Assembly (NCBI RefSeq): GCF_036898825.1
Contig: NZ_JARUND010000002.1
Location: 124,001-188,000 of the forward strand
Length of the DNA: 64,000 nt
Origin: Streptomyces sp. B21-083
Lineage (GTDB): Bacteria; Actinomycetota; Actinomycetes; Streptomycetales; Streptomycetaceae
Direction of reading: 5' to 3'
Shown: one piece after another, positions 10,501 through 19,682 of the stretch
Position numbering within the stretch: position 1 is the stretch's first letter
Layout: each line of letters starts with the position of its first letter
Translations under genes and position numbers: made by a program
The notes under the pieces: model-generated
Told to the model about the DNA's origin: nothing
What the model saw: only the letters and a program-made list of their open reading frames with translations
Databases searched by the model: none

Positions 10501-13124
10501 CGGGCGCGCGGGGAGGCGAGTACCCGGTCCAGAACCGCGGGAACACCGCTGATGTGCAGCTGCGCGAGTGCGGTGACGAGGGTGGACACCTCGTCGCGGT
10601 CCGCCCGGACGGTGGGCACGAACACCTGGTCGGCGCCGTCGGTCGCGCAGTCGCGGGCCATGGAGGACAGCACCGCGTCCGGCCCGATCTCCAGATGGAA
10701 CGTGATGCCGCGGGCGTGCAGGGTCCTGACTCCGTCCAGGAAGCGGACGGCGTCGCGGGCGTGGCGGACCCAGTGGTCCGGCGAGCGGAGTTCCTCGTCG
10801 CTGGCTGCCCTGCCGGTCAGGTTGGAGACGACGGGGATGTGCGGCGGCCGATAGGTGAGACTCTCGGCGACCTGGCGGAAGTCGTCGAGCATGCCGTCCA
10901 TGTGCGGTGAGTGGAACGCGTGGCTCACGCGCAGCCGCCTGGTCTTTCGGCCCCGGTCACGCCACCGCCGGGCGAGGCCGAGCACGGCGTCCTCGTCGCC
11001 GGAGAGCACCGTCGAGGCGGGCCCGTTGAGCGCGGCGACGGCGAGCCGGTGCTCCTCGCCGGCCAGGTCGGGGCGCAGTTCCGCCTCGGAGGCCTGGACG
11101 GACACCATGGCGCCGCCTTCGGGCAGCCGCTGCATCAGCCGGCCGCGGGCCGCGACGAGCGCGCAGGCGTCAGGGAGGTCCCACACGCCGGCCGCGTGTG
11201 CCGCCACCAGTTCGCCGACGGAGTGGCCCAGCACCGCGTCCGGCTTCAGTCCCCAGTGCTCCAACAACCGGTGGAGGGCGCTCTCGAAAGCGAAGAGCGC
11301 AGGCTGGGTGTACACGGTCCGGTCGAGCAGGGCGGCGTCAGGGGTGCCGTCGCCGTCGAAGATCAGGTCCCGCAGTGGCCGGTCGAGGAAGCGGTCCAGT
11401 TGCTCACAGGCCGCGTCGAAGGCGTCCGCGAACACGGGGTACGCCGCGTGCAGCGCGGCTCCCATGCCGGGCCGCTGGCTGCCCTGCCCGGTGAACAGGA
11501 AGGCGAGGCCCCCCTCGCGCGCGCTGCCTTCCAGTACGCGCGCCGCGGGGCGGCCTTCGGCGAGGGCCGCCATCGATGCGAGCAGGTCGTCGCGGTCGAC
11601 GGCGAGAACGGCCGCGCGCCGGGTGAAGTGGGTGCGGGTCGCGACACAGGAGTACGCGATCTCACCGGGGGCGAGTTCGGGGCGGTCGGCGAGGTGGCGC
11701 AGCAAGCGGGCCGCCTGGGCGCGCAGGGCGGGTTCGTCGCGGCCGGAGAGGGTCACGGGGACGGGCAGTGTGGCGGTGGACGGATCGGGTTCCACGACTG
11801 GTGTTCCACGGCCGCACCAGTCCGACAGCACCAGGTGGCAGTTGGTGCCGCCCAGGCCGAAGGAACTCACCCCGGCCGTCCTGGGCAGGTCGTCGTGCGG
11901 CCAGGGGGCGAGTTCCCGCTGGACGGTGAGGTTGAGGCGGTCCAGGGGCAGCGCGGGGGGCGCGGCGGTGAAGTTGAGGCTGGGCGGAAGGGCCTGGTAC
12001 TCGATGGAAAGGATCACCTTGAGCAGGCCCACGACACCGGCCGCGGCTTCCAGGTGGCCGACGTTGGTCTTGGCGGAGCCGACGGCCAGTGGCCGGCCGG
12101 GCGTCCTCGCGGTACCGAGCGCCGCGCCGAGGGCGGCCGCCTCGACGGGGTCTCCGGCCTTCGTCCCGGTGCCGTGCAGTTCGACGTACTGCACCTGGTC
12201 GGGTTCCGTCCCGGCCCGTCGGTGGGCGAGCTGGATCACCTCGCGCTGGGCGCTCTCGTCGGGCACGGTGAGCCCGGCGGAGGCGTTGCCGGCGTTGTTC
12301 ACGGCGCCGCCGAGGATCAGGCACCGGATCGAGTCGCCGTCGGTGATCGCCCGGTCGAGGGTTTTGAGTACGACCAGTGCGCCGCCCTCTCCCCGTACGT
12401 AGCCGTTGGCCCGTGCGTCGAAGGTGTGGCACCGTCCGTCCGGGGAGAGGGCCCCGGAGCCGGCGGCGACGAGTGCGGCGTCCAGGGCGAGGTTGAGGTT
12501 GACGCCGCCGGCCACGGCGGCGGTGCAGTCGCCCGCGCGCAGGCTCTCGCAGGCCAGTTGGACGGCGACCAGTGAAGAGGACTGGCCGCAGTCGACGGTC
12601 TGGCTGGGTCCCCGCAGCGCGAGGGCGTGGGAGAGCCGGTTGGCGATCATGGTGCGCTGCGTTCCGACCGCCGTGTGCCGCGTGATCCCGGCGGCGCCGA
12701 GTCGGGCGCGCAGGATGGCGTAGTCGTCGGCGGTGGCTCCGACGAACACGGCGGTCGAGCTGCCTGCCAGGTTGGCGGGAACGGTGCCGGCGTGTTCCAG
12801 CGCCTCCCAGCCGAGTTCCAGTACGAGACGCTGCTGCGGGTCCATGGCCGTGGCCTCGCGCGGGGAGATGCCGAAGAAGGAGGCGTCGAAGTGGTCGGCC
12901 CGGTCGAGGAAGCCGCCCCAGCGCACACGTTCGGCGTCCGGCGCGTCGGCGGCCGCGGAGATCGCATCGGCGTCCCAACGCTCGGGCGGCGCCTCGGTGA
13001 TGGCGTGCCGGCCTGCGGCGAGCAGCCGCCAGAAGGTCTCCGGGTCGGGCGCGCCGGGCAGTCGGCAGGAGTAACCGATGACCGCAATCGCCGTACGCGG
13101 ATCGACTCCGTCCTTATAAGCCAT
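4518..13124 (-). CDS. Type I polyketide synthase: loading module KSQ-AT-ACP plus module 1 KS-AT-DH-KR-ACP
   Basis: 2868 residues counted from the ATG at 13124, chosen because GGAAG lies 8 bases upstream; an in-frame GTG at 13178 is the alternative. The first KS (about 11-437) has Gln at residue 181 in place of the active Cys (VDCGQSSS) but keeps HGTGT and TNVGH, the pattern of a decarboxylating KSQ. Its AT has GHSVGE and HAFH (malonyl), so the primer should be acetyl. The loading ACP reads LGFSSL instead of LGxDSL. Module 1 follows: KS with VDTACSSS near 1201, AT with GHSVGE near 1655 and HAFH near 1758 (malonyl), DH with [11 protein letters not shown] near 1981 and a conserved HPALLDA Asp, KR with GATGALG near 2464 plus LDD (B-type), and ACP with LGADSL near 2773. 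An acidic docking tail ends the protein. Predicted product: but-2-enoyl-ACP. Confidence 0.95.
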   Translation of the reverse strand: MAYKDGVDPRTAIAVIGYSCRLPGAPDPETFWRLLAAGRHAITEAPPERWDADAISAAADAPDAERVRWGGFLDRADHFDASFFGISPREATAMDPQQRLVLELGWEALEHAGTVPANLAGSSTAVFVGATADDYAILRARLGAAGITRHTAVGTQRTMIANRLSHALALRGPSQTVDCGQSSSLVAVQLACESLRAGDCTAAVAGGVNLNLALDAALVAAGSGALSPDGRCHTFDARANGYVRGEGGALVVLKTLDRAITDGDSIRCLILGGAVNNAGNASAGLTVPDESAQREVIQLAHRRAGTEPDQVQYVELHGTGTKAGDPVEAAALGAALGTARTPGRPLAVGSAKTNVGHLEAAAGVVGLLKVILSIEYQALPPSLNFTAAPPALPLDRLNLTVQRELAPWPHDDLPRTAGVSSFGLGGTNCHLVLSDWCGRGTPVVEPDPSTATLPVPVTLSGRDEPALRAQAARLLRHLADRPELAPGEIAYSCVATRTHFTRRAAVLAVDRDDLLASMAALAEGRPAARVLEGSAREGGLAFLFTGQGSQRPGMGAALHAAYPVFADAFDAACEQLDRFLDRPLRDLIFDGDGTPDAALLDRTVYTQPALFAFESALHRLLEHWGLKPDAVLGHSVGELVAAHAAGVWDLPDACALVAARGRLMQRLPEGGAMVSVQASEAELRPDLAGEEHRLAVAALNGPASTVLSGDEDAVLGLARRWRDRGRKTRRLRVSHAFHSPHMDGMLDDFRQVAESLTYRPPHIPVVSNLTGRAASDEELRSPDHWVRHARDAVRFLDGVRTLHARGITFHLEIGPDAVLSSMARDCATDGADQVFVPTVRADRDEVSTLVTALAQLHISGVPAVLDRVLASPRARRVALPTYAFQRRRYWLDTTGAQLPRLPAGRTSTGAPETPELPAADATTVRPAAPASADGGRRPEPAELVRTHIARVLGHDSPDAIPVSTSFNELGFSSLMGVELSDLLSRATGTRLPSTLIYDHPTPEALIRYVRNSAEDQTPGPDAYQPAGVGEAVAVVGMACRLPGGVGSPGELWELVQAGRDGVSGFPVDRGWDVEGLFDPDPDRAGTSYTRHGGFLHGAAEFDAEFFGISPREALAMDPQQRLLLESAWEAVEGAGIDPHSLRGSPTGVFAGTFTFRDSGTGGTLPDSSEGRRLTGGAASVLSGRVAFSLGFEGPAVTVDTACSSSLVAVHLAVSSLRAGECSLALAGGVTVMSSPGTFVEFSRQRGLSVDGRCRSFAASAGGTGWAEGVGLLVLERLSDARRHGHRVLAVVRGSAVNQDGASNGLTAPSGPAQERVIRAALSSAGVTAADVDVVEAHGTGTRLGDPIEAQALLATYGRERSGQRPLWLGSLKSNIGHAQAAAGVAGVIKMVEAMRHRVLPRTLHVDAPTPLVDWASGGVELLTEQREWMPVEGRPRRAGVSSFGISGTNAHLILEEAPPNSAPVPDAGPGLSPGTVLWPLSGRTEQALRAQARRLSAHLSATPRAAIADVGFSLATTRAALEHRAVVVGDDPDRMLAELTALAGGESSSRVPQGVPKGGKTAFLFTGQGSQRVGMGRELHARFPVFAQSLDEIFEEFGDRLGRRLRDVVFAATGSPEAALLDRTVFTQAGLFAVEVALFRLVEHFGVRPDRVAGHSVGELAAAHAAGMLSLSDAVTLVSERGRLMDALPEGGAMVSVQAPEEEIAELLHGRETRVALAAVNGPLSCVLSGDEDTVMEIAAELAARGRRTRRLRVSHAFHSPRMDPMLDEFRRVARGLDLSEPAVPLLSAMTGRPLAGQETVPRDGAQQADHWARHVRETVRFADVVRALRADGVTTFLEIGPDAVLTAMGRDCIPEHEHEHEHESESRDRDAHTEFVSLLRRDHPEDRTLAEGLARLHVRGIGPDWTAVFTGTGARRVDLPTYAFQRRRYWPAAGPLTTGDAPALGLGAGGHPLLGAAVRPADSDTLLLTGRLSLETHPWLADHTVLGTVLFPGAGLVELALHAARRTGCEMLDELTLQAPLELPDEGAVELQVQVAGADADGRRSVTVHTRPAAAPARGGSGEADGGDWTLHAAGVLTQAGGAMTDAHADALTNWPPEDAEEVDLTGWYESLAAQGFGYGPAFRGLRNAWRRGTEVFAELALPEEQVDLAAGYGLHPALLDAALHAIELGALPGGDGTRLPFAWSAVRLATAGATAARVRLAPVGPDAVTITFADAAGRTVASIGTLSRRPVTAEQLRTAVRGGRDPLFRVEWVPLPDPVGSRPEVFPGRWAVVGEAHDLADLADLAEPSAVAGTYPDLAALAEDGGSEADVPSVVLAPLTGPAADGADGTDAVHAAGRALALAQGWLADERFATSRLVVVTRGAIATGPDEDVPDLGHSSVWGLVRSAQTEHPDRITLLDLDDEPASRRTLTAALAAAEATGEAQLALRAGRVLVPRLTRASTPASAETPWRADGTVLITGATGALGAAVARHLVTEHGVRDLLLVGRRGDAAPGITELRAELAESGARVTIAACDVADRTALAALLDTVPADRPLTAVVHAAGVLDDRVFDALTPESLTAVLRPKADAARHLHDLTRELDLTAFVLFSSVQGLLGGAGQANYAAANTFLDALAHHRRARGLAATSLAWGPWAEGGMAAGLGDADRRRFARVGIHALTPDQGLRLLDAALASGAACPVPVALDTAALRTAGPGVPPLLRGLVPVPTRGTAGQGAPTEAPGDRLVARLAGLDATAQEKQLLALVRTEVAAVLNYDRAENVDTRRSFKELGADSLSAVELRNRLRKATGLPLSATVVFDHPTPTALAGRLWSELFPAANTDTEAGTDTEDGGTGARAEAAEALVAEEELIDAMDVAELVRMAREGIES
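7533..7560. repeat. Tandem hexamer CTCGTG inside the AT-DH linker
   Basis: About four and a half copies of a CTCGTG hexamer, read on the coding strand as alternating Glu-His followed by Glu-Ser and Arg-Asp pairs. It sits near the C-terminal end of the module 1 AT, just after the [13 protein letters not shown] segment. Probably a slippage-prone surface loop. Confidence 0.8.
8756..10050. repeat. KS-region direct repeat, copy B (module 1)
   Basis: Second copy of the 1.3-kb KS repeat, encoding the module 1 KS. The copies differ mainly around 8920-8960, 9030-9060 and 9595-9720. The shared unusual codon choice stops where the AT linker and the preceding ACP begin. Gene conversion or a duplicated KS cassette would explain it; a tandem assembly artefact is unlikely because the flanks differ. 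Confidence 0.9.
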
Positions 13125-13400
13125 TTTCTCCACTTCCAGCATCCCGGCTTTCCACTGAATGGAAAACACCCGAGCCACGAGAAGAACTCTCCCAGCCCGG
13201 CATATCGTTTCGATAGCGCCGACCGCGACACCCGGGCGACCGCGCGGGGCTGAGAGAAGTTGGCTCTTTTCGGATGGCCCGAGTCGTGGGTACGGTAGTT
13301 GCGCGACTACGGCTCGTCGGGGCTCAAATGACGCTGGCGGACCGGGAGCACTATGGCCTGCTTCATGCCTTTTTCGCTTGAGCTACATCGGGAGACAATG
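13125..13400. promoter_or_regulatory. Divergent promoter region between the PKS genes and the acyltransferase operon
   Basis: 276 bases between the two divergent transcription units of the cluster. The sequence is less GC-rich than the flanks around 13125-13150 and 13245-13275. I could not assign a convincing -35/-10 pair or an operator. Any binding site of the LAL regulator at 15548 that controls both arms would be expected here. Confidence 0.5.
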
Positions 13401-14363
13401 ATGGCATTGGGCTTTCTGTTCGGCGGCGGCGTCGGTACCGAAGTGCACGGCCTGGAGATGTATCGGACCCATTCGGTGATGCGTGATCTGTACGAGCAGG
13501 TCTCGGCATGGACCGGCATGACGGTGGGGCAGATCCTGGAGGAGGAACTGCCGGAGCCCCAGGAGGAAAGGCAGAGTGCCGGGACGGTCCGCGAGACCGC
13601 GCTGGCCCTCGGCATCCACGACGTACTGGCGGAGCAGGGGCTGCGTCCGGCGGTGCTCGGCGGCCTGAGCCTCGGCGCCATGACGGCGAGCTGTCTCGCG
13701 GGCGCGATCGGCCGGCAGGAGCTGTTCGAGATGCTCGTGCACGCCCGCCACACCCCCGAACTGCCTCCCGAGGAGCCGGAGCAGGGCCTCACCCTGGCGT
13801 TCGCGCCGACCGAAGGCGACCTGGTGGCCGCGTATCGCGGCGAGGGCCGCCCCGGTGTTCATCTGTCCGGCGACTTCGGCCCGACGGCGGACGGGGCCAT
13901 GCGCATCCTGATGCTGTCGGGCGAGCGGGCGGCGCTGGACGCGCTGGCAGCCGACCTGCCCCCGGGCACCGTCGCTCCCCTGCCGGGCCGGCCGATCGCC
14001 GTGCACTCCCCGTTGCGCAGCCACTTCCGCGAGTTCATGGCGCCCTACATCGACGCGATGCCGTTCAAGGCGCCCGAGGTGCCGCTCGTCTCCTGCCTGG
14101 AGCGCAGGACACTGACCACGGCCGAGGAGGTGCGGGACCTGTTCGACCGGAATTCCACGGATCCGATCAGCCTGGTCGACGTCTGCGACGAGATGAAGGA
14201 CCAGGGTGTGCGTCTGGGCCTCATCATGGGCGGTTCCATCCCTGACGGGATCCTCAGGTTCCCGTTCCCCGTGGTGCACGTCGACAAGCCGGAGCACATC
14301 CAGCAGGTGCTGAACAGCGTGTACGAGTTCGGCATAGACCTCTCGCCCGCGCAGGCCCGATGA
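13401..14363 (+). CDS. Discrete acyltransferase, FabD/VinK-like fold, in the PKS cluster
   Basis: 320 residues from the ATG at 13401, six bases after GGGAG; an adjacent ATG at 13398 is possible. The N-terminus LGFLFGGGVGTEVHG occupies the place of the FabD FPGQGSQ motif but lacks its oxyanion Gln. The nucleophile motif is GLSLGA (usually GHSLGE), and AVHSPLRSH supplies the second catalytic His. Ser and His are kept while the surroundings are altered. FabD-like proteins move acyl groups between CoA and carrier proteins; VinK moves an aminoacyl-type starter between two ACPs. The gene overlaps the next one by ATGA, so the two enzymes probably act together. A malonyl loader for the PKS is unlikely because every PKS module seen has its own AT. 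Substrate unknown. Confidence 0.75.
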   Translation: MALGFLFGGGVGTEVHGLEMYRTHSVMRDLYEQVSAWTGMTVGQILEEELPEPQEERQSAGTVRETALALGIHDVLAEQGLRPAVLGGLSLGAMTASCLAGAIGRQELFEMLVHARHTPELPPEEPEQGLTLAFAPTEGDLVAAYRGEGRPGVHLSGDFGPTADGAMRILMLSGERAALDALAADLPPGTVAPLPGRPIAVHSPLRSHFREFMAPYIDAMPFKAPEVPLVSCLERRTLTTAEEVRDLFDRNSTDPISLVDVCDEMKDQGVRLGLIMGGSIPDGILRFPFPVVHVDKPEHIQQVLNSVYEFGIDLSPAQAR

Positions 14364-15457
14364 GAGCCCCGCAGACCGCCGTGCCGTCTGCCGCGCAGTG
14401 CGACGCGCTCGTCGACGGCTGGCTCGGAACCGACCTCGACGAGTGGACCCGCAAGGTGGTCGCGCGGCACTTCCACCCCGAGACGGGCAGCCCGTACTGG
14501 CTGCGGCGTTCCGCCGAACTCGACTTCGACCCGCGGGACATCACCCGCTACGCGGAACTCACGGCGTTCGGCCCCTTCCCGGTGGACGTACTGCGCACCC
14601 AGGACCCGGCCGACCTCGTACCCCTGGGCGTGCCCCGCCCCCTGACCGGCCGCGTCTGGGACACCGGCGGCACGACCGGTACGCCCTGCCGGCTCTTCTA
14701 CACGCCCGCCATGCTGTCGCACCGGGGCGCCTGGCGCCGGTGGTCCTTCGTCACCGAGGGCTTCGACGAGGGCCGGACCTGGCTCCAGGCGACCCCCACC
14801 GGTCCGCATCTGATCGGCAACGGCCTGTGGGAGGTGTCCGAGCTGTACGCGGGACTGGCGTACGCGGTCGACATGGACCCTCGCTGGGTCAAGCGGCTCA
14901 TCCGGGGCGGGCGGCTGGCGGACGCGACCGAGTACACCACCCACCTGCTGGAGCAGATCGCGGACGTACTCGCCCAGGGCAGGATCGACTACGTCAACAC
15001 CACACCCGCGGTCTTCCAGGCGCTGGTACGCCGGTTCCCCGAACTGGCCGCACCTCTGCGGGGTGTGCGGCTGAGCGGCACACAGATGAGCCCGGACATG
15101 TACCGGGACTTCGTGGCCGCGATGGGCGGCGGGATCGTCGGCCGCAGCTACGGCAACACCTTCGGCAACGCGGCGGGGCTTCCTGTCGAGCAAAATGCCG
15201 AGCTGATGCCATACATCCCGAATTATCCTCACGTAACCATGACGGTCGTGCACAAAGAAGACTGGTCAGCGACCGTCGAATACGGCACGATAGGACAGGT
15301 TCGACTAACCGTCCTGCACGAAGACCTGTTCATCCCCAACATTCTCGAGCGCGACCAGGCCCTGCGTTACAGGACCGGCGAGAAATGGCCATCCGATGGA
15401 GTTGCCAATGTAACTCCACTGCAAACCACTTCCGCGTCACCCGAGGGCCTCTATTAA
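14360..15457 (+). CDS. PaaK/LuxE-like acyl-adenylating enzyme, short form
   Basis: 365 residues; the start overlaps the acyltransferase stop (ATGA), implying translational coupling. Adenylate-forming motifs are visible: DTGGTTGTPCRLFY (phosphate loop, residues about 96-109), RSYGNTFGNAAG (adenine/Tyr region) and ALRYRTGEKWP (ribose-binding region). Overall it resembles phenylacetate-CoA ligase, normally about 430 residues. Here the chain stops about 20 residues after YRTGE, so the mobile C-terminal subdomain with its catalytic lysine is missing or very short. Inferred role: activation of a carboxylic acid for transfer to a carrier protein, with the partner acyltransferase. The last 250 bases have lower GC and rarer codons than the rest. 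Confidence 0.7.
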   Translation: MRAPQTAVPSAAQCDALVDGWLGTDLDEWTRKVVARHFHPETGSPYWLRRSAELDFDPRDITRYAELTAFGPFPVDVLRTQDPADLVPLGVPRPLTGRVWDTGGTTGTPCRLFYTPAMLSHRGAWRRWSFVTEGFDEGRTWLQATPTGPHLIGNGLWEVSELYAGLAYAVDMDPRWVKRLIRGGRLADATEYTTHLLEQIADVLAQGRIDYVNTTPAVFQALVRRFPELAAPLRGVRLSGTQMSPDMYRDFVAAMGGGIVGRSYGNTFGNAAGLPVEQNAELMPYIPNYPHVTMTVVHKEDWSATVEYGTIGQVRLTVLHEDLFIPNILERDQALRYRTGEKWPSDGVANVTPLQTTSASPEGLY

Positions 15458-15547
15458 TCCACGACTTAACGATTAATTAGCGTCCCGTCCACGATACCTC
15501 CGTGTGTTCGCGAATAGAGTTCCCCCACGCTGCAAAAGAATACATGC

Positions 15548-18307
15548 ATGATACTGATCGAGCGTCAAGAAGAGCTGTCCGCCCTACACGACCTGCTCTC
15601 CGAAAGCCGCTGCGGCAATGGACAGGTCGCCCTTGTCCACGGCGCGGCGGGCAACGGCAAGTCCGAACTGCTGTACGCCTTCGCCGAGGAGGCGTCCACG
15701 GCCGGTTCCCTCGTCCTCGGAGCCGTCGGCCGGGAGGAGGAGCGCGACGTCCCCCTCGGGCTCGTCCGGCAGCTCGCCCGGGACCTCTTACTCCCTGAGC
15801 CGCTACGCACGCGGATGGCCCTGCTGGAGAGCAGCCTGGCGGCCGGCCCGGACGCCCACCAGGTGTCACTCGCTCTGCAGGCCCGGGTCGCGCACGACCT
15901 GTGCCGGACGCTGCTGCTCGCCGCCGGAGCGGGCGGTCTGCTGATCAGCATCGACGACATCCAGCACGTCGACTCCGCTTCTCTGGGCTGTCTGCTGCAT
16001 CTCGTTCCGCACACGCGGTCCGCCCCCGTGATGCTGGTGTTCAGCCGACCGGACAGCGCCCGCCACTGTCCTCCGCAGCTGAGCGCCGAGCTGCTGCGCC
16101 ATCCGCGTTACCGGCGCTTCCGGCTCACTCCCCTGTCGCCGAGGGGGACGACCGCGTTGGCGGAGCAGGCACTGGGCGCCGAGGAGGCACAGATCTTCGG
16201 CCACGTCTACCACTCCGCCAGCGGCGGCAACCCCCTGCTGATCCGCGCGTTGCTGGGGGACCGGCGTGACCGGCCGGTGGATCACGACGGCACCCAGTCC
16301 GCGACACCGTTCATGGGAGAGCAGTTCGGGCAGGCGGTGCTCGCCTGCGTGCGCAGGGGTGAGCAGCAGGTCCTCGGCGTGGCCCGCACGATGGCCGTGC
16401 TGGACGACTGCGCTTCCCCCGCTCGCATCGGCCGTCTCCTCCGGATGAGTCCCGCCGCGGTGGCTGAAGCGCTGCGGCAGTTGGAGGCCGCCGGGCTCGC
16501 CAAGGGTCACCACTTCCGTCATCCGGCGGCCCGCTCGGCCGTCCTGGAGGACACCCCGTCCGACGTACTCAGGGAACTGCGGCTCGATTCGGCGGAGCTG
16601 CTCCACCACGAAGGAGCCCCGGCACCCACCGTCGCCCGCCACCTTGTCGCGGAAGGACACCCGCCACAGCGCTGGGCCGTTCCGGTTCTGACGGACGCCT
16701 CCGAACACGCGCGTCAGTGCGGCGACCTCACCTTCGCCCTGCAGTGCCTGGAACTGGCGCTGACCGGCTGCGAGGACATCCGCGAGCAAGCAGTCATGAC
16801 GATGATGATCACCCGGCTCGAGTGGCAGCTCAATCCCTCCACCGCGGCTCCCCGACTCGCATGGCTGACCGACGCGCTGCTGGCCGGCATCCTGCCGATC
16901 CAGCTCGCCGTCCCGCTCTTCCGGGCCCTGCTGTGGCACGGCCGTCCCAGCGAGGCCGCCAGGGTGATCCGGCAGCTCGGCCCGGACACACCTGGCTCCC
17001 ACGGCCTGCTCTCGGAATCCCGCGAATGGCTGCGGAACCGGTATCCGGCGATGCTCACGCTCCTGGCCCCCGTCCCGGACAGCTCCGGTGCCCACGGCAT
17101 CCGGGAACCAGCCGCCAACAAGTCCGCTTTGCTCGCCGAAACGATCTTCGGATCGACCCTGCGCGGCGGGGGTGACGAGTCCAGCGCCCGGAGCGCGGAG
17201 CAGCTGCTGCGTTCCTGCCACCTGGACGACTCGAACCTGTGCGCGCTGGAGTCCGCGCTGCTCGCGCTCGTCTACGCGGACAGGCTCGACCGGGCCGCCC
17301 TGTGGACGGGCAAGCTCCTCCAGGAGGCCACCGCCCGGCGGGTGCCTACATGGCAGGCGAAGCTCACCGCGATACGCGCCGAAGTCGCCCTGCGTCAGGG
17401 CGACTTGAACGAGGCGTACGGTCTAGCCCGCTCGGCCATGACACACCTGTCGCCTCGCAGCTGGGGAGTCGCCGTCGGCGCCCCGCTGAGCGTCCTCGTC
17501 CTGGCCGCGACCGCCGTGGGGGCGGACGACGCCGCCGAGGAACATCTGCGTCACTCGGTACCGGACGCGATTTTCCAGTCCCGGTACGGCCTGCAGTACC
17601 TGTATGCCCGGGGCCACCACCACCTTGCCGCCAACCGGGTGCACATGGCCCTGGACGACTTCCTGCGCTGCGGTGATCAGGCCCGCGCCTGGGACATGGA
17701 CCTGCCCGCGATCCTCCCTTGGCGCAGCGGTGCGGCGGCCGCCCATCTGCGCCTGGGGCAGCGCGACCAGGTTCGCCGCCTCGCGGAGGCGGAACTCGCC
17801 CGGCCCGGCAGCGCCAAGTCCCGCAACCGTGGTGTCGCCCTGTGCCTGCTCGCCGAGATCGCCGAGCCGCACCGACGGACAAGTCTGCTGCTGGAGGCCG
17901 TCGGCATCCTGCGGCTCGCCGGGGACCGGCTTGAACTCGCCCGGGCACTGGCCGCGTTGAGTTCCGCACAGAGGGCGACCGGCGAGGCCGAGCAGGCACG
18001 GCGGGCGCTGTACCAGGCGCTGCAACTGGCCGATCTGTGCGGAGCGCGGCGGCTGCAGCGATCCCTGCTGCACCGCAGCAGCGAGGAGGGTCCGGCCTGT
18101 CCGCCCGTTCTTCCGAAGGATCCGCTCAGCGCGGCGGAGCGCCGGGTCGCTTCCCTGGCCGCGCTCGGCAACTCCAACCGTGAGATCTCGGACCAGCTGT
18201 GCATCACGGTGAGCACGGTGGAGCAGCACCTGACCCGCGTGTACCGCAAGCTCAACGTCGCCAGCCGCGCGGACCTGCCCAGCGAGTTACAGACACTGGC
18301 CGTCTGA
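15548..18307 (+). CDS. LAL-family (LuxR-type) transcriptional activator with TTA codon
   Basis: 919 residues. The N-terminal ATPase has a Walker A motif GAAGNGKSELL (residues about 32-42) and a Walker B-like LLISIDDIQHVDS (about 129-141), followed by a long helical, TPR-like middle. The C-terminus (about 855-915) is a LuxR helix-turn-helix with LSAAERRVASLAALGNSNREI. Such regulators are typical pathway-specific activators of type I PKS clusters. Codon 81 is TTA, read by the bldA tRNA in Streptomyces, so translation is probably developmentally gated. There are 90 bases between the ligase stop and this ATG, so it may have its own promoter. The ATG at 15548 lacks a strong ribosome site; the protein reads well from there (MILIERQEEL). 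Confidence 0.92.
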   Translation: MILIERQEELSALHDLLSESRCGNGQVALVHGAAGNGKSELLYAFAEEASTAGSLVLGAVGREEERDVPLGLVRQLARDLLLPEPLRTRMALLESSLAAGPDAHQVSLALQARVAHDLCRTLLLAAGAGGLLISIDDIQHVDSASLGCLLHLVPHTRSAPVMLVFSRPDSARHCPPQLSAELLRHPRYRRFRLTPLSPRGTTALAEQALGAEEAQIFGHVYHSASGGNPLLIRALLGDRRDRPVDHDGTQSATPFMGEQFGQAVLACVRRGEQQVLGVARTMAVLDDCASPARIGRLLRMSPAAVAEALRQLEAAGLAKGHHFRHPAARSAVLEDTPSDVLRELRLDSAELLHHEGAPAPTVARHLVAEGHPPQRWAVPVLTDASEHARQCGDLTFALQCLELALTGCEDIREQAVMTMMITRLEWQLNPSTAAPRLAWLTDALLAGILPIQLAVPLFRALLWHGRPSEAARVIRQLGPDTPGSHGLLSESREWLRNRYPAMLTLLAPVPDSSGAHGIREPAANKSALLAETIFGSTLRGGGDESSARSAEQLLRSCHLDDSNLCALESALLALVYADRLDRAALWTGKLLQEATARRVPTWQAKLTAIRAEVALRQGDLNEAYGLARSAMTHLSPRSWGVAVGAPLSVLVLAATAVGADDAAEEHLRHSVPDAIFQSRYGLQYLYARGHHHLAANRVHMALDDFLRCGDQARAWDMDLPAILPWRSGAAAAHLRLGQRDQVRRLAEAELARPGSAKSRNRGVALCLLAEIAEPHRRTSLLLEAVGILRLAGDRLELARALAALSSAQRATGEAEQARRALYQALQLADLCGARRLQRSLLHRSSEEGPACPPVLPKDPLSAAERRVASLAALGNSNREISDQLCITVSTVEQHLTRVYRKLNVASRADLPSELQTLAV
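15788..15790 (+). promoter_or_regulatory. In-frame TTA leucine codon (bldA target)
   Basis: Codon 81 of the LAL regulator, in the run Asp-Leu-Leu-Leu-Pro. TTA is the rarest codon in Streptomyces and often marks pathway regulators that depend on the bldA leucyl-tRNA. Confidence 0.85.
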
Positions 18308-18336
18308 TCCGCCTGACCGACACTGTCGTTCCGCGT

Positions 18337-18385
18337 CGCAGGTGATGTCGGCCCGGTCGTCGGCGCCGGGCCGACATCGCCTGCG
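18337..18385. terminator. Hairpin terminator between convergent genes
   Basis: 20-base arms (18337-18356 and 18366-18385) with one G-T type mismatch and a 9-base loop, placed 29 bases after the LAL stop and 28 bases after the stop of the convergent gene. It probably serves both directions and marks the right end of the PKS cluster. Confidence 0.85.
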
Positions 18386-18412
18386 GATCAGGGCGTTGCT
18401 CCTGGGGACGGG

Positions 18413-19552
18413 TCAGCGGGTCGACCGCTGGATCAGCTCGTACTGCGCGGAGGTGGACTCCCCGGTGATGAGTCCGTAGGTGCCGACGGACCAGAACTGT
18501 CCGGTGCGGCCGGTGGGCGCGAGTGCGTCGATCTCGTACGACTGGGTCTGGCCGCCGGGGACGGCGTCGCCCTGTACGGAGGTCCAGACGCCGCCGCGCA
18601 GGCGCCAGTAGAGGGCGGTGCCCTCGTAGCCGTAGGGGTCGCCCGAGACCCAGACGGTGCCCTTGCCGTCGCCGGTGATGGCGTCGGCCCACAGCCCGTC
18701 GACCGGCCCGGTGACGTCGCGCCAGGTGCGGCCGTTCCAGTGCAGCACCTTGGTCTGCTGTGGTTCGTCCTCGTGGTACGGAGTGAGTGCGGTGATCCAG
18801 ACGCTGCGGGCGGACTCCTGGTACACGGCCGAGACCACGAGGTTGCTGCCGGCCGGAGCGGTTTCGGTCCAGGAACGGCCGTCCCAGTGCATGAGCACGG
18901 ACCGGCCCGGCCGGCCGGCATACGCGAACTGCCCGACCGCCCAGACGTCGTGGGAGTTCCGCGCCTCGACGGCGTTGATCGAAACGCCGCTCTTCAGGGG
19001 TGTGCTCTGCCAGACGCCGTGGGCGTACGTGTTGATCGCGGTGTCGCTCACCAGCCAGACCTTGCCGCGGACGGCGGCGAGCTTCGCGAAGCCGAAGCCC
19101 TGCTCCGCGGGCAGTGGCGTCCGCGTCCACTGCTTGCCGTCGTAATGGGCGAGCGTCTCGCCTTCCTGGTCCCAGCCGTACGCCCAGACGTCGTGCGCGG
19201 ACACCGCGTCCACGGCGTGCCACACGCCGGTCTCCGGCACATCGGGGGTGGACTGCTGCTGCCAGCTGCTGCCGTTCCAGCGCAGGATCACACCCTGGCC
19301 GACGCCATCGACGTACTGGACTCCCACCGCCCAGGCGGCGTCAGGACCGACCGACGCTATGTCGAAGAGCGCCGAGTTGTCGGAGAGCGTCCCCGCCAGA
19401 GAGGTGCGCCAAGCCGGAGCCGAGATCTGCTTCGGGGCCGCTACGGCGGGAGCCGCGCTGTCCGCCACTGAGACCGCGGCCGGGGCGACGGTCACGGTGG
19501 CCGCCGTGAGCGCCGCGACGATCGCGATCTTGAGGTGCATACCTGTCTTCAT
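18413..19552 (-). CDS. Secreted beta-propeller-like repeat protein
   Basis: 379 residues from an ATG with GGGGAG seven bases upstream. A Sec signal peptide (MKTGMHLKIAIVAALTAATV, cleavage near VADSAAPAVA) is followed by repeated units of the type WAVGVQYV, LRWNGSSWQQ, VWAYGWDQ, LAHYDGKQW and LMHWDGRSWTE, each about 45-55 residues. These read as propeller blades with Trp-rich strands. No catalytic motif is visible, so a binding or structural role outside the cell is the best guess. It faces the PKS regulator across a shared hairpin, and with the three following leftward genes forms a block of exported proteins. The spacing of 130 bases to the next upstream gene suggests a separate promoter. 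Confidence 0.8.
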   Translation of the reverse strand: MKTGMHLKIAIVAALTAATVTVAPAAVSVADSAAPAVAAPKQISAPAWRTSLAGTLSDNSALFDIASVGPDAAWAVGVQYVDGVGQGVILRWNGSSWQQQSTPDVPETGVWHAVDAVSAHDVWAYGWDQEGETLAHYDGKQWTRTPLPAEQGFGFAKLAAVRGKVWLVSDTAINTYAHGVWQSTPLKSGVSINAVEARNSHDVWAVGQFAYAGRPGRSVLMHWDGRSWTETAPAGSNLVVSAVYQESARSVWITALTPYHEDEPQQTKVLHWNGRTWRDVTGPVDGLWADAITGDGKGTVWVSGDPYGYEGTALYWRLRGGVWTSVQGDAVPGGQTQSYEIDALAPTGRTGQFWSVGTYGLITGESTSAQYELIQRSTR

Positions 19553-19682
19553 GACATCTCCCCGCTGTCTACGAACGCGTTGCGGAGGTCCTGCCTGTTC
19601 GCCCCCGTCATCGCCTGCTCACTCGTAAGACCTTCCTCCCCGCCGGACGGTTGTGCCGGCGGCGGCACCGAGCGCCACTCCA

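Noticed and set aside
8772..10910. 712-residue plus-strand open frame, very Arg/Pro-rich
   Set aside because: Mirror of the KS repeat; it appears in both repeat copies only because the DNA is duplicated.
13288..13293. GGGTAC as a possible sigma-B -10 in the PKS divergent region
   Set aside because: No GNNT at 14-16 bases upstream.
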